The position numbers and the translations under genes are program-made. Below are positions 49,254 to 62,490 of a stretch of DNA of 64,000 nucleotides, piece after piece. The notes beneath the pieces are model-generated. The model did not search any database. It had not been told where the DNA came from and was given only the letters and a program-made list of their open reading frames with translations. The stretch is from Hydractinia symbiolongicarpus (taxonomy: Eukaryota > Cnidaria > Hydrozoa > Anthoathecata > Hydractiniidae). The stretch lies in contig NC_079885.1 of the NCBI RefSeq assembly GCF_029227915.1, forward strand, positions 29,205,001 to 29,269,000, read 5' to 3'. Within the stretch, counting starts at the first letter, position 1. The number at the start of each line of letters is the position of its first letter.

Positions 49254-50060
49254 CAAAGAAAGTACCCAGGGAGTAAACTCATTTTCCGAACGATTTTTTA
49301 AATTATTTTTTCACCACTAAAACGCATGAGACTTGCAGTTTTCAGAAATGTTTTCATTTTTGTTGAGACGCTTAATGAAAGTGGTTTAATCGCCGACAAA
49401 CGAAAACCCGCCATTTCCCGTAAACCCCGAACTCGGCCCGTATAGTCAAAAGTATACAAAGAAAGTATCCAGGGAGTAAACTCATTTTCCGAACGATTTT
49501 TTAAATTATTTTTTCACCACTACAACGCATGAGACTTGTAGTTTTCAAAAATGTTTTCATTTTTGATGAGACGCTGAATAAAAGAAGTTTAATCGCCGGC
49601 AAACGAAAACCCGCCATTTCCCGTAAACCCCGGCCTCGGCCCGTATAGTCAAAAGTATACAAAAAAGTACCCAAGGAGTAAACTCATTTTCCGAACGATT
49701 TTTTAAATTATTTTTTCACCACTACAACGCATGAGACTTGTAGTTTTCAAAAATGTTTTCATTTTTGAGGAGACGCTTAATGAAAGAGGTTTAATCGCCG
49801 GCAAACAAAACCCGCGATTTCCCGTAAATCCCGGGCTTGGCCCGTATAGTCGATTGTATACAAAGAAAGTACCCTGTGAGTAAACTCATTTCCAAAACGA
49901 TTTTTTAAAATATCTTTTCACCACTAAAACGCATGAGACTTGTAGTTTTCAGAAATGTTTGAATTTTTGATGACACGGTGAATAAAAGAAGTTTTATCGC
50001 CGGCAAACGAAAACCCGCCATTTCCCGTAAACCCCGGACTCGGCCCGTATAGTCAAAAGT
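49254..50060 (+). repeat. 5-monomer HOR, copy 2 (incomplete)
   Basis: Follows the order of 48241-49253, including TATACAAAAAAGTACCC and ATGTTTGAATTTTTG (here GACACGGTGAATAAAAG). It departs into ordinary right-domain monomers (AGGAAGTAAAC, GTTTTTAAC) after about 50.06 kb. Confidence 0.76.
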
Positions 50061-52924
50061 ATACAAAGAAAGTACCCAGGAAGTAAACTCATTTTCCGAA
50101 CGATTTTTTAACTTATTTTTTCACCACTACAACGCATGAGACTTGTGGTTTTTAAAAATGTTTTCATTTTTGATGAGACGCTGAATAAAAGAAGTTTAAT
50201 CGCCGGCAAACGAAAACCCGCAAATTCCCGTAAATCCCGGACTCGGCCCGTATAGTCAAAAGTATACAAAGAAAGTACCCAGGGAGTAAACTCATTTCCC
50301 GAACGATTTTTTAAATTATTTTTTCACCACTAAAACGCATGAGACTTGTAGTTTTCAGAAATGTTTTCATTTTTGATGAGACGCTTAATGAAAGTGGTTT
50401 AGTCGCCGGCAAACGAAAACCCGCGATTTCCCGTAGATCCCGGGCTTGGCCCGTATAGTCGAATGTATACAAAGAAGAAACCCAGGGAGTAAACTCATTT
50501 TCCAAACGTTTTTTTAAATTATTTTTTCACCACTACAAAGCATGAGACTTGTAGTATTTAAAAATGTTTTCATTTTTGATGAGACGCTGAATAAAAGAAG
50601 TTTAATCGCCGGCAAACGAAAACCCGCCATTTCCCGGAAACCCCGGACTCGGCCCGTATAGTCAAAAGTATACAAACAAAGTACCCAGGGAGTAAACTCA
50701 TTTTCCGAACGATTTTTTAAATTATTTTTTCACCACTACAACGCATGAGACTTGTAGTTTTTAAAAATGTTTTCATTTTTTATGAGAGGCTGAATAAAAG
50801 AAGTCTAATCGCCGGCAAGCGAAAACCCGCGATTTCCCGTAAATCCCGGACTCGGCGCGTATAGTCAAAAGTATACAAAGAAAGTACCCAGGGAGTAAAC
50901 TCATTTCCCGAACGATTTTTTAAATTATTTTTTCACCACTAAAACGCATGAGACTTGCAGTTTTCACAAATGTTTTCATTTTTGATGAGACGCTTAATGA
51001 AAGTGGTTTAATCGCCGACAAACGAAAACCCGCCATTTCCCGTAAACCCCGGACTCGGCCCGTATAGTCAAAAGTATACAAGGAAAGTATCCAGGGAGTA
51101 AACTCATTTTCCGAACGATTTTTTAAATTATTTTTTCACCAATACAACGCATGAGATTTGTAGTTTTCAAAAATGTTTTCATTTTTGATGAGACGCTGAA
51201 TAAAAGAAGTTTAATCGCCGGCAAACGAAAACCCGCCATTTCCCGTAAACCCCGGCCTCGGCCCGTATAGTCAAAAGTATACAAAGAGAGTACCCAGGGA
51301 GTAAACTCATTTTCCGAACAATTTTATAAATTATTTTTTCACCACTACAACGCATGAGACTTGTAGTTTTCAAAAATGTTTTCATTTTTGATGAGACGCT
51401 GAATAAAAGAAGTTTAATCGCCCTCAAGCGAAAACCTGCAATTTCCCGTAAATCCCGGGCTTGGCCCGTATAGTCAAAAGTATACAAAGAAAGTACCCAG
51501 GGAGTAAACTGATTTTCGGAACGATTTTTCAAATTATTTCTGCACCACTAGAACAAATGAGACTTGTAGTTTTCAAAAATGTTTTCATTTTTAATGAGAC
51601 GCTTAATGAAAGAGGTTTAATCGCCGGCAAACGAAAACCTGCAATTTCCCGTAAATCCCGGAATCGGCCCGTATAGTCAAAAGTATACAAAGAAAGTACC
51701 CTGTGAGTAAACTCATTTCCAAAACGATTTTTTAAAATATCTTTTCACCACTAAAACGCATGAGACTTGTAGTTTTCAGAAATGTTTTCATTTTTGATGA
51801 GACGCTTAATGAAAGTGGTTTAATCACCGGCAAACGAAAACCGCCATTTCCCGTACACCCCGGACTCGGCCCGTATAGTCAAAAGTATACAAAGAAAGTA
51901 CCCAGGAAGTAAACTCATTTTCCGAACGATTTTTTAAATTATTTTTTCACCACTACAACGCATGAGACTTGTGGTTTTTAAAAATGTTTTCATTTTTGAT
52001 GAGACGCTGAATAAAAGAAGTCTAATCGCCGGCAAGCGAAAACCCGCCATTTCCCGTAAACCCCGGACTCGGCCCGTATAGTCAAAAGTATACAAAGAAA
52101 GTACCCAGGGAGTAAACTCATTTGCCGAACGATTTTTTAAATTATTTTTTCACCACTACAACGCATGAGACTTGTGGTTTTTAAAAATGTTTTCATTTTT
52201 GATGAGACGCTGAATAAAAGAAGTTTAATCGCCGGCAAACGAAAACCCGCGATTTCCCGTAAATCCTGGGCTTGACCCGTATAGTCGAATGTATACAAAG
52301 AAAAAACCCAGGGAGTAAACTCATTTTCCAATCGATTTTTTAAATTATTTTTCCACCACTACAACGCATGAGACTTGTAGTTTTTAAAAATGTTTTCATT
52401 TTTGATGAGACGCTGAATAAAAGAAGTTTAATCGCCGGCAAACGAAAACCCGCCATTTCCCGTAAAACCCGGACTCGGCCCGTATAGTCAAAAGTATACA
52501 AAGAAAGTACCCAGGCAGTACACTCATTTTCCGAACGATTTTTTAAATTATTTTTTCACCACTACAACGCATGAGACTTGTAGTTTTCAAAAATGTTTTC
52601 ATTTTTGATGAGAGGCTGAATAAAAAAAGTTTAATCGCCGGCAAACGAAAACCGCCATTTCCCGTAAACCCCGGACTCGGCCCGTATAGTCAAAAGTATA
52701 CAAAGAAAGTACCCAGGGAGTAAACTCATTTTCCGAACGATTTTTTAAATTATTTTTTCACCACTACAACGCATGAGACTTGTGGTTTGTAAAAATGTTT
52801 TCATTTTTGATGAGACGCTGAATAAAAGAAGTTTAATCGCCGGCAAGCGAAAACCCGCGATTTCCCGTAAATCCCGGACTCGGCGCGTATAGTCAAAAGT
52901 ATACAAAGAAAGTACCCAGGGAGT
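50061..52924 (+). repeat. Mixed right-domain monomers, weak 5-mer periodicity
   Basis: About 14 monomers. Markers such as CAGGCAGTACACTC (52.51 kb, again at 53.53 kb) and CTTGACCCG with AAAAAACCC (about 52.27 kb, again at 53.29 kb) repeat at about 1014 bp at the right end, leading into the 10-mer. The left part, with GAGAGGCTG, GGCAAGCGAAAACC and ATCGCCGACAAACG types, shows no clean local duplication. Confidence 0.66.
51461..51676 (+). repeat. Isolated left-domain type monomer
   Basis: Carries CTGATTTTCGG, TTTTTCAAATTATTTCTGCACC, CACTAGAACAAATGAG and TTTTTAATGAG. This combination is common in 2-25 kb but was not seen elsewhere to the right of 26 kb. Its neighbours are ordinary right-domain monomers. 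Confidence 0.78.
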
Positions 52925-54951
52925 AAACTCATTTTCCGAACGATTTTTTAAATTATTTTTTCACCACTACAACGCATGAGACTTGTGGTTTGTAAAAATG
53001 TTTTCATTTTTGATGAGACGCTGAATAAAAGAAGTTTAATCGCCGGCAAGCGAAAACCCGCCATTTCCCGTAAACCCCGGACTCGGCCCGTATAGTCAAA
53101 AGTATACAAAGAAAGTACCCAGGAAGTAAACTCATTTTCCGAACGATTTTTTAAATTATTTTTTCACCACTACAACGCATGAGACTTGTGGTTTTTAAAA
53201 ATGTTTTCATTTTTGATGAGACGCTGAATAAAAGAAGTTTAATCGCCGGCAAACGAAAACCCGCGATTTCCCGTAAATCCCGGGCTTGACCCGTATAGTC
53301 GAATGTATACACAGAAAAAACCCAGGGAGTAAACTCATTTTCCAAACGATTTTTTAAATTATTTTTCCACCACTACAACGCATGAGACTTGTAGTTTTTA
53401 AAAATGTTTTCATTTTTGATGAGACGCTGAATAAAAGAAGTTTAATCGCTGGCAAACGAAAACCCGCCATTTCCCGTAAACCTCGGACTCGGCCCGTATA
53501 GTCAAAAGTATACAAAGAAAGTACCCAGGCAGTACACTCATTTTCCGAACGATTTTTTAAATTATTTTTTCACCACTACAACGCATGAGACTTGTAGTTT
53601 TCAAAAATGTTTTCATTTTTGATGAGAGGCTGAATAAAAGAAGTTTAATCGCCGGCAAACGAAAACCGCCATTTCCCGTAAACCCCGGACTCGGCCCGTA
53701 TAGTCAAAAGTATACAAAGAAAGTACCCAGGGAGTAAACTCATTTTCCGAACGATTTTTTAATTTATTTTTTCACCACTAAAACGCATGAGACTTGTCGT
53801 TTTCAGAAATGTTTTCATTTTTGATGAGACGCTTAATGAAAGTGGTTTAATCACCGGCAAACGAAAACCGCCATTTCCCGTACACCCCGGACTCGGCCCG
53901 TATAGTCAAAAGTATACAAAGAAAGTACCCAGGAAGTAAACTCATTTTCCGAACGATTTTTTAAATTATTTTTTCACCACTAAAACGAATGAGACTTGTG
54001 GTTTTTAAAAATGTTTTCATTTTTGATGAGACGCTGAATAAAAGAAGTTTAATCGCCGGCAAACGAAAACCCGCCATTTCCCGTAAAACCCGGACTCGGC
54101 CCGTATAGTCAAAAATATACAAAGAAAGTACCCAGGCAGTACACTCATTTTCCGAACGATTTTTTAAATTATTTTTTCACCACTACAACGCATGAGACTT
54201 GTAGTTTTTAAAAATGTTTTCATTTTTGATGAGAGGCTGAATAAAAGAAGTTTAATCGCCGGCAAACGAAAACCGCCATTTCCCGTAAACCCCGGACTCG
54301 GCCCGTATAGTCAAAAGTATACAAAGAAAGTACCCAGGGAGTAAACTCATTTTCCGAACGATTTTTTAAATTATTTTTTCACCACTACAACGCATGAGAC
54401 TTGTGGTTTGTAAAAATGTTTTCATTTTTGATGAGACGCTGAATAAAAGAAGTTTAATCGCCGGCAAGCGAAAACCCGCGATTTCCCGTAAATCCCGGAC
54501 TCGGCGCGTATAGTCAAAAGAATACAAAGAAAGTACCAAGGGAGTAAACTCATTTTCCGAACGATTTTTTAAATTATTTTTTCACCACTACAACGCATGA
54601 GACTTGTGGTTTGTAAAAATGTTTTCATTTTTGATGAGACGCTGAATAAAAGAAGTTTAATCGCCGGCAAGCGAAAACCCGCCATTTCCCGTAAACCCCG
54701 GACTCGGCCCGTATAGTCAAAAGTATACAAAGAAAGTACCCAGGGAGTAAACTCATTTTCCGAACGATTTTTTAAATTATTTTTTCACCACTACAACGCA
54801 TGAGACTTGTGGTTTTTAAAAATGTTTTCATTTTTGATGAGACGCTGAATAAAAGAAGTTTAATCGCCGGCAAACGAAAACCCGCGATTTCCCGTAAATC
54901 CCGGGCTTGACCCGTATAGTCGAATGTATACAAAGAAAAAACCCAGGGAGT
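52925..54951 (+). repeat. 10-monomer HOR (2027 bp), copy 1
   Basis: Recurs at an offset of 2027 bp. Shared private variants are GTATACACAGAAAAAACCC, ATCGCTGGCAAACG, TTTTTTAATTTATTTTTTC with CTTGTCGTTTTC, AAACGAATGAG, AAAAATATACAAAG, and AAAGAATACAAAG with TACCAAGGG. I saw no difference between the copies in any segment compared. Confidence 0.9.
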
Positions 54952-56978
54952 AAACTCATTTTCCGAACGATTTTTTAAATTATTTTTTCACCACTACAAC
55001 GCATGAGACTTGTGGTTTGTAAAAATGTTTTCATTTTTGATGAGACGCTGAATAAAAGAAGTTTAATCGCCGGCAAGCGAAAACCCGCCATTTCCCGTAA
55101 ACCCCGGACTCGGCCCGTATAGTCAAAAGTATACAAAGAAAGTACCCAGGAAGTAAACTCATTTTCCGAACGATTTTTTAAATTATTTTTTCACCACTAC
55201 AACGCATGAGACTTGTGGTTTTTAAAAATGTTTTCATTTTTGATGAGACGCTGAATAAAAGAAGTTTAATCGCCGGCAAACGAAAACCCGCGATTTCCCG
55301 TAAATCCCGGGCTTGACCCGTATAGTCGAATGTATACACAGAAAAAACCCAGGGAGTAAACTCATTTTCCAAACGATTTTTTAAATTATTTTTCCACCAC
55401 TACAACGCATGAGACTTGTAGTTTTTAAAAATGTTTTCATTTTTGATGAGACGCTGAATAAAAGAAGTTTAATCGCTGGCAAACGAAAACCCGCCATTTC
55501 CCGTAAACCTCGGACTCGGCCCGTATAGTCAAAAGTATACAAAGAAAGTACCCAGGCAGTACACTCATTTTCCGAACGATTTTTTAAATTATTTTTTCAC
55601 CACTACAACGCATGAGACTTGTAGTTTTCAAAAATGTTTTCATTTTTGATGAGAGGCTGAATAAAAGAAGTTTAATCGCCGGCAAACGAAAACCGCCATT
55701 TCCCGTAAACCCCGGACTCGGCCCGTATAGTCAAAAGTATACAAAGAAAGTACCCAGGGAGTAAACTCATTTTCCGAACGATTTTTTAATTTATTTTTTC
55801 ACCACTAAAACGCATGAGACTTGTCGTTTTCAGAAATGTTTTCATTTTTGATGAGACGCTTAATGAAAGTGGTTTAATCACCGGCAAACGAAAACCGCCA
55901 TTTCCCGTACACCCCGGACTCGGCCCGTATAGTCAAAAGTATACAAAGAAAGTACCCAGGAAGTAAACTCATTTTCCGAACGATTTTTTAAATTATTTTT
56001 TCACCACTAAAACGAATGAGACTTGTGGTTTTTAAAAATGTTTTCATTTTTGATGAGACGCTGAATAAAAGAAGTTTAATCGCCGGCAAACGAAAACCCG
56101 CCATTTCCCGTAAAACCCGGACTCGGCCCGTATAGTCAAAAATATACAAAGAAAGTACCCAGGCAGTACACTCATTTTCCGAACGATTTTTTAAATTATT
56201 TTTTCACCACTACAACGCATGAGACTTGTAGTTTTTAAAAATGTTTTCATTTTTGATGAGAGGCTGAATAAAAGAAGTTTAATCGCCGGCAAACGAAAAC
56301 CGCCATTTCCCGTAAACCCCGGACTCGGCCCGTATAGTCAAAAGTATACAAAGAAAGTACCCAGGGAGTAAACTCATTTTCCGAACGATTTTTTAAATTA
56401 TTTTTTCACCACTACAACGCATGAGACTTGTGGTTTGTAAAAATGTTTTCATTTTTGATGAGACGCTGAATAAAAGAAGTTTAATCGCCGGCAAGCGAAA
56501 ACCCGCGATTTCCCGTAAATCCCGGACTCGGCGCGTATAGTCAAAAGAATACAAAGAAAGTACCAAGGGAGTAAACTCATTTTCCGAACGATTTTTTAAA
56601 TTATTTTTTCACCACTACAACGCATGAGACTTGTGGTTTGTAAAAATGTTTTCATTTTTGATGAGACGCTGAATAAAAGAAGTTTAATCGCCGGCAAGCG
56701 AAAACCCGCCATTTCCCGTAAACCCCGGACTCGGCCCGTATAGTCAAAAGTATACAAAGAAAGTACCCAGGGAGTAAACTCATTTTCCGAACGATTTTTT
56801 AAATTATTTTTTCACCACTACAACGCATGAGACTTGTGGTTTTTAAAAATGTTTTCATTTTTGATGAGACGCTGAATAAAAGAAGTTTAATCGCCGGCAA
56901 ACGAAAACCCGCGATTTCCCGTAAATCCCGGGCTTGACCCGTATAGTCGAATGTATACAAAGAAAAAACCCAGGGAGT
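54952..56978 (+). repeat. 10-monomer HOR (2027 bp), copy 2
   Basis: Tandem, apparently identical copy of 52925-54951. The match ends where copy 1 has TTTTCCGAACGA and this copy continues as TTTTCCAAACGA, at about 56.98 kb. Confidence 0.9.
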
Positions 56979-58430
56979 AAACTCATTTTCCAAACGATTT
57001 TTTAAATTATTTTTCCACCACTACAACGCATGAGACTTGTAGTTTTTAAAAATGTTTTCATTTTTGATGAGACGCTGAATAAAAGAAGTTTAATCGCCGG
57101 CAAACGAAAACCCGCCATTTCCCGTAAACCCCGGACTCGGCCCGTATAGTCAAAAGTATACAAAGAAAGTACCCAGGCAGTACACTCATTTTCCGAACGA
57201 TTTTTTAAATTATTTTTTCACCACTACAACGCATGAGACTTGTAGTTTTCAAAAATGTTTTCATTTTTGATGAGAGGCTGAATAAAAGAAGTTTAATCGC
57301 CGGTAAACGAAAACCGCCATTTCCCGTAAACCCCGGACTCGGCCCGTATAGTCAAAAGTATACAAAGAAAGTACCCAGGGAGTAAACTCATTTTCCGAAC
57401 GATTTTTTAAATTATTTTTTCACCACTACAACGCATGAGACTTGTGGTTTGTAAAAATGTTTTCATTTTTGATGACACGCTAAATAAAAGAAGTTTAATC
57501 GCCGGCAAGCGAAAACCCGCGATTTCCCGTAAATCCCGGACTCGGCGCGTATAGTAAAAAGTATACAAAGAAAGTACCCAGGGAGTAAACTCATTTCCCG
57601 AACGATTTTTTAAATTATTTTTTCACCACTAAAACGCATGAGACTTGCAGTTTTCAGAAATGTTTTCATTTTTGATGAGACGCTTAATGAAAGTGGTTTA
57701 ATCGCCGACAAACGAAAACCCCCCATTTCCCGTAAACCCCGGACTCGGCCCGTATAGTCAAAAGTATACAAAGAAAGTATCCAGGGAGTAAACTCATTTT
57801 CCGAACGATTTTTTAAATGATTTTTTCACAACTACAACGCATGAGACTTGTAGTTTTTAAAAATGTTTTCATTTTTGATGAGTCGCTGAATAAAAGAAGT
57901 TTAATCGCCGGCAAACGAAAACCCGCGATTTCCCGTAAATCCCGGACTCGGCCCGTATCGTCAAAAGTATACAAAGAAAGTACCCAGGGAGTAAACTCAT
58001 TTCCCGAACGATTTTTTAAATTATTTTTTCACCACTTAAACGCACGAGACTTGTCGTTTTCAGAAATGTTTTCATTTTTGATGAGACGCTTAATGAAAGT
58101 GGTTTAATCGCCGGCAAACGAAAACCCGCGATTTCCCGTAAATCCCGGGCTTGGCCCGTGTAGTCAAATGTATACAAAGAAAAAACTCAGGGAGTGAACT
58201 CATTTTCCAAACGATTTTTTAAATTATTTTTTCACCACTACAACGCATGAGATTTGTAGTTTTTAAAAATGTTTTCATTTTTGATGAGACGCTTAATGAA
58301 AGTGGTTTAATCGCCGGCAAACGAAAACCCGCGATTTCCCGTAAATCCCGGGCTTGGCCCGTATAGTCAAATGTATACAAAGAAAAAACCCAGGGAGTGA
58401 ACTCATTTTCCAAACGATTTTTTAAATTAT
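56979..58430 (+). repeat. Junction stretch and partial 10-mer of the next HOR
   Basis: The first part continues 10-mer-like monomers (CAGGCAGTACAC at about 57.17 kb, GAGAGGCTG, GCCGGTAAACG). From about 57.45 kb the order foreshadows the following HOR: CTTGCAGTTTTCAG, CTTGTCGTTTTCAG near 58.05 kb, and GGGAGTGAAC. The last marker appears in two neighbouring monomers (58.19 and 58.39 kb), suggesting a single-monomer duplication. Confidence 0.7.
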
Positions 58431-60460
58431 TTTTTCACCACTACAACGCATGAGACTTGTAGTTTTCAAAAATGTTTTCATTTTTGATGAGAGGCTGAAT
58501 AAAAGAAGTTTAATCACCGGCAAACGAAAACCGCCATTTCCCGTACACCCCGGACTCGGCCCGTATAGTCAAAAGTATACAAAGAAAGTACCCAGGGAGT
58601 AAACTCATTTTCCGAACGATTTTTTAAATTATTTTTTCACCACTACAACGCATAAGACTTGTGGTTTTTAAAAATGTTTTCATTTTTGATGAGACGCTGA
58701 ATAAAAGAAGTCTAATCGCCGGCAAGCGAAAACCCGCCATTTCCCGTAAACCCCGGACTCGGCCCGTATAGTCGAATGTATACAAAGAAAAAACCCAGGG
58801 AGTAAACTCATTTTCCAAACGATTTTTTAAATTATTTTTCCACCACTACAACGCATGAGACTTGTAGTTTTTAAAAATGTTTTCATTTTTGATGAGACGC
58901 TGAATAAAAGAATTTTAATCGCCGGCAAACGAAAACCCGCCATTTCCCGTAAACCCCGGACTCGGCCCGTATAGTCAAAAGTATACAAAGAAAGTACCCA
59001 GGCAGTACACTTATTTTCCGAACGATTTTTTAAATTATTTTTTCACCACTACAACGCATGAGACTTGTAGTTTTCAAAAATATTTTCATTTTTGATGAGA
59101 GGCTGAATAAAAGAAGTTTAATCGCCGGCAAACGAAAACCGCCATTTCCCGTAAACCCCGGACTCGGCCCGTATAGTCAAAAGTATACAAAGAAAGTAAC
59201 CAGGGAGTAAACTCATTTTCCGAACGATTTTTTAAATTATTTTTTCACCACTACAACGCATGAGACTTGTGGTTTGTAAAAATGTTTTCATTTTTGATGA
59301 GACGCTGAATAAAAGAAGTTTAATCGCCGGCAAGCGAAAACCCGCGATTTCCCGTAAATCCCGGACTCGGCGCGTATAGTCAAAAGTATACAAAGAAAGT
59401 ACCCAGGGAGTAAACTCATTTCCCGAACGATTTTTTAAATTATTTTTTCACCACTAAAACGCATGAGACTTGCAGTTTTCAGAAATGTTTTCATTTTTTA
59501 TGAGACGCTTAATGAAAGTGGTTTAATCGCCGACAAACGAAAACCCGCCATTTCCCGTAAACCCCGGACTCGGCCCGTATAGTCAAAAGTATACAAAGAA
59601 AGTATCCAGGGAGCAAACTCATTTTCCGAACGATTTTTTAAATTATTTTTTCACCACTACAACGCATGAGACTTGTGGTTTTTAAAAATGTTTTCATTTT
59701 TGATGAGACGCTGAAGAAAAGAAGTTTAATCGCCGGCAAACGAAAACCCGCGATTTCCCGTAAATCCCGGGCTTGACCCGTATAGTCGAATGTATACAAA
59801 GAAAAAACCAAGGGAGTAAACTCATTTTCCAAACGATTTTTTAAATTATTTTTCCACCACTACAACGCATGAGACTTGTAGTTTTTAAAAATGTTTTCAT
59901 TTTGATGAGACGCTGAATAAAAGAAGTTTAATCGCCGGCAAACGAAAACCCGCCATTTCCCGTAAACCCCGGACTCGGCCCGTATAGTCAAAAGTATACA
60001 TAGAAAGTACCCAGGCAGTAAACTCATTTTCCGAACGATTTTTTAAATTATTTTTTCACCACTACAACGCATGAGACTTGTCGTTTTCAGAAATGTTTTC
60101 ATTTTTGATGAGACGCTTAATGAAAGTGGTTTAATCGCCGGCAAACGAAAACCCGCGATTTCCCGTAAATCCCGGGCTTGGCCCGTATAGTCAAATGTAT
60201 ACAAAGAAAAAAACCCAGGGAGTGAACTCATTTTCCAAACGATTTTTTAAATTATTTTTTCACCACTACAACGCATGAGACTTGTAGTTTTTAAAAATCT
60301 TTTCATTTTTGATGAGACGCTGAATAAAAGAAGTTTAATCGCCGGCAAACGAAAACCCGCCATTTCCCGTAAACCCCGGACTCGGCCCGTATAGCCAAAA
60401 GTATACAAAGAAAGTACCCAGGGAGTAAACTCATTTTACGAACGATTTTTTAAATTATTT
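58431..60460 (+). repeat. 10-monomer HOR (about 2029 bp), copy 1
   Basis: Markers recurring at 2029-2030 bp: CGTACACCCCGG, AGAATTTTAATCGCC, CAGGCAGTACAC, AAAGTAACCAGGG, ATTTTTTATGAG, CTGAAGAAAAGAAG, CTTGTCGTTTTCAG and GGGAGTGAAC. This copy keeps the ancestral-looking AAAAGAAGTTTAATCACC where copies 2 and 3 have AAAAAAAGTTTAATCCCGGG. Confidence 0.87.
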
Positions 60461-62490
60461 TTTCACCACTACAACGCATGAGACTTGTAGTTTTCAAAAA
60501 TGTTTTCATTTTTGATGAGAGGCTGAATAAAAAAAAGTTTAATCCCGGGCAAACGAAAACCGCCATTTCCCGTACACCCCGGACTCGGCCCGTATAGTCA
60601 AAAGTATACAAAGAAAGTACCCAGGGAGTAAACTCATTTTCCGAAGGATTTTTTAAATTATTTTTTCACCACTACAACGCATGAGACTTGTGGTTTTTAA
60701 AGATGTTTTCATTTTCGATGAGACGCTGAATAAAAGAAGTCTAATCGCCGGCAAGCAAAAACCCGCCATTTCCCGTAAACCCCGGACTCGGCCCGTATAG
60801 TCGAATGTATACAAAGAAAAAACCCAGGGAGTAAACTCAATTTCCAAACGATTTTTTAAATTATTTTTCCACCACTACAACGCATGAGACTTATAGTTTT
60901 TAAAAATGTTTTCATTTTTGATGAGACGCTGAATAAAAGAATTTTAATCGCCGGCAAACGAAAACCCGCCATTTCCCGTAAACCCCGGACTCGGCCCGTA
61001 TAGTCAAAAGTATACAAAGAAAGTACCCAGGCAGTACACTCATTTTCCGAACGATTTTTTAAATTATTTTTTCACCACTACAACGCATGAGACTTGTAGT
61101 TTTCAAAAATATTTTCATTTTTGATGAGAGGCTGAATAAAAGAAGTTTAATCGCCGGCAAACGAAAACCGCCATTTCCCGTAAACCCCGGACTCGGCCCG
61201 TATAGTCAAAAGTATACAAAGAAAGTAACCAGGGAGTAAACTCATTTTCCGAACGATTTTTTAAATTATTTTTTCACCACTACAACGCATGAGACTTGTG
61301 GTTTGTAAAAATGTTTTCATTTTTGATGAGACGCTGAATAAAAGAAGTTTAATCGCCGGCAAGCGAAAACCCGCGATTTCCCGTAAATCCCGGACTCGGC
61401 GCGTATAGTCAGAAGTATACAAAGAAAGTACCCAGGGAGTAAACTCATTTCCCGAACGATTTTTTAAATTATTTTTTCACCACTAAAACGCATGAGACTT
61501 GCAGTTTTCAGAAATGTTTTCATTTTTTATGAGACGCTTAATGAAAGTGGTTTAATCGCCGACAAACGAAAACCCGCCATTTCCAATAAACCCCGGACTC
61601 GGCCCGTATAGTCAAAAGTATACAAAGAAAGTATCCAGGGAGTAAACTCATTTTCCGAACGATTTTTTAAATTATTTTTTCACCACTACAACGCATGAGA
61701 CTTGTGGTTTTTAAAAATGTTTTCATTTTTGATGAGACGCTGAAGAAAAGAAGTTTAATCGCCGGCAAACGAAAACCCGCGATTTCCCGTAAATCCCGGG
61801 CTTGACCCGTATAGTCGAATGTATACAAAGATAAAACCCAGGGAGTAAACTCATTTTCCAAACGATTTTTTAAATTATTTTTCCACCACTACAACGCATG
61901 AGACTTGTAGTTTTTAAAAATGTTTTCATTTTTGATGAGACGCTGAATAAAAGAAGTTTAATCGCCGGCAAACGAAAACCCGCCATTTCCCGTAAACCCC
62001 GGACTCGGCCCGTATAGTCAAAAGTATACAAAGAAAGTACCCAGGCAGTAAACTCATTTTCCGAACGATTTTTTAAATTATTTTTTCACCACTACAACGC
62101 ATGAGACTTGTCGTTTTCAGAAATGTTTTCATTTTTGATGAGACGCTTAATGAAAGTGGTTTAATCGCCGGCAAACGAAAACCCGCGATTTCCCGTAAAT
62201 CCCGGGCTTGGCCCGTATAGTCAAATGTATACAAAGAAAAAAACCCAGGGAGTGAACTCATTTTCCAAACGATTTTTTAAATTATTTTTTCACCACTACA
62301 ACGCATGAGACTTGTAGTTTTTAAAAATGTTTTCATTTTTGATGAGACGCTGAATAAAAGAAGTTTAATCGCCGGCAAACGAAAACCCGCCATTTCCCGT
62401 AAACCCCGGACTCGGCCCGTATAGTCAAAAGTATACAAAGAAAGTACCCAGGGAGTAAACTCATTTTACGAACGATTTTTTAAATTATTT
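60461..62490 (+). repeat. 10-monomer HOR (about 2030 bp), copy 2
   Basis: Shares AATCCCGGGCAAACG, TTTTACGAACG and ATTTTCGATGAG with copy 3 but not copy 1, so copies 2 and 3 are the closest pair. Private changes include AAAGATGTTTTC and TTCCAATAAACC. Confidence 0.88.

Noticed and set aside
57817-58107. 96-codon plus-strand ORF, longer than the usual plus-strand ones
   Set aside because: It is an ordinary pair of monomers in which base changes removed a stop. The product is the same satellite translation read through into a second frame.
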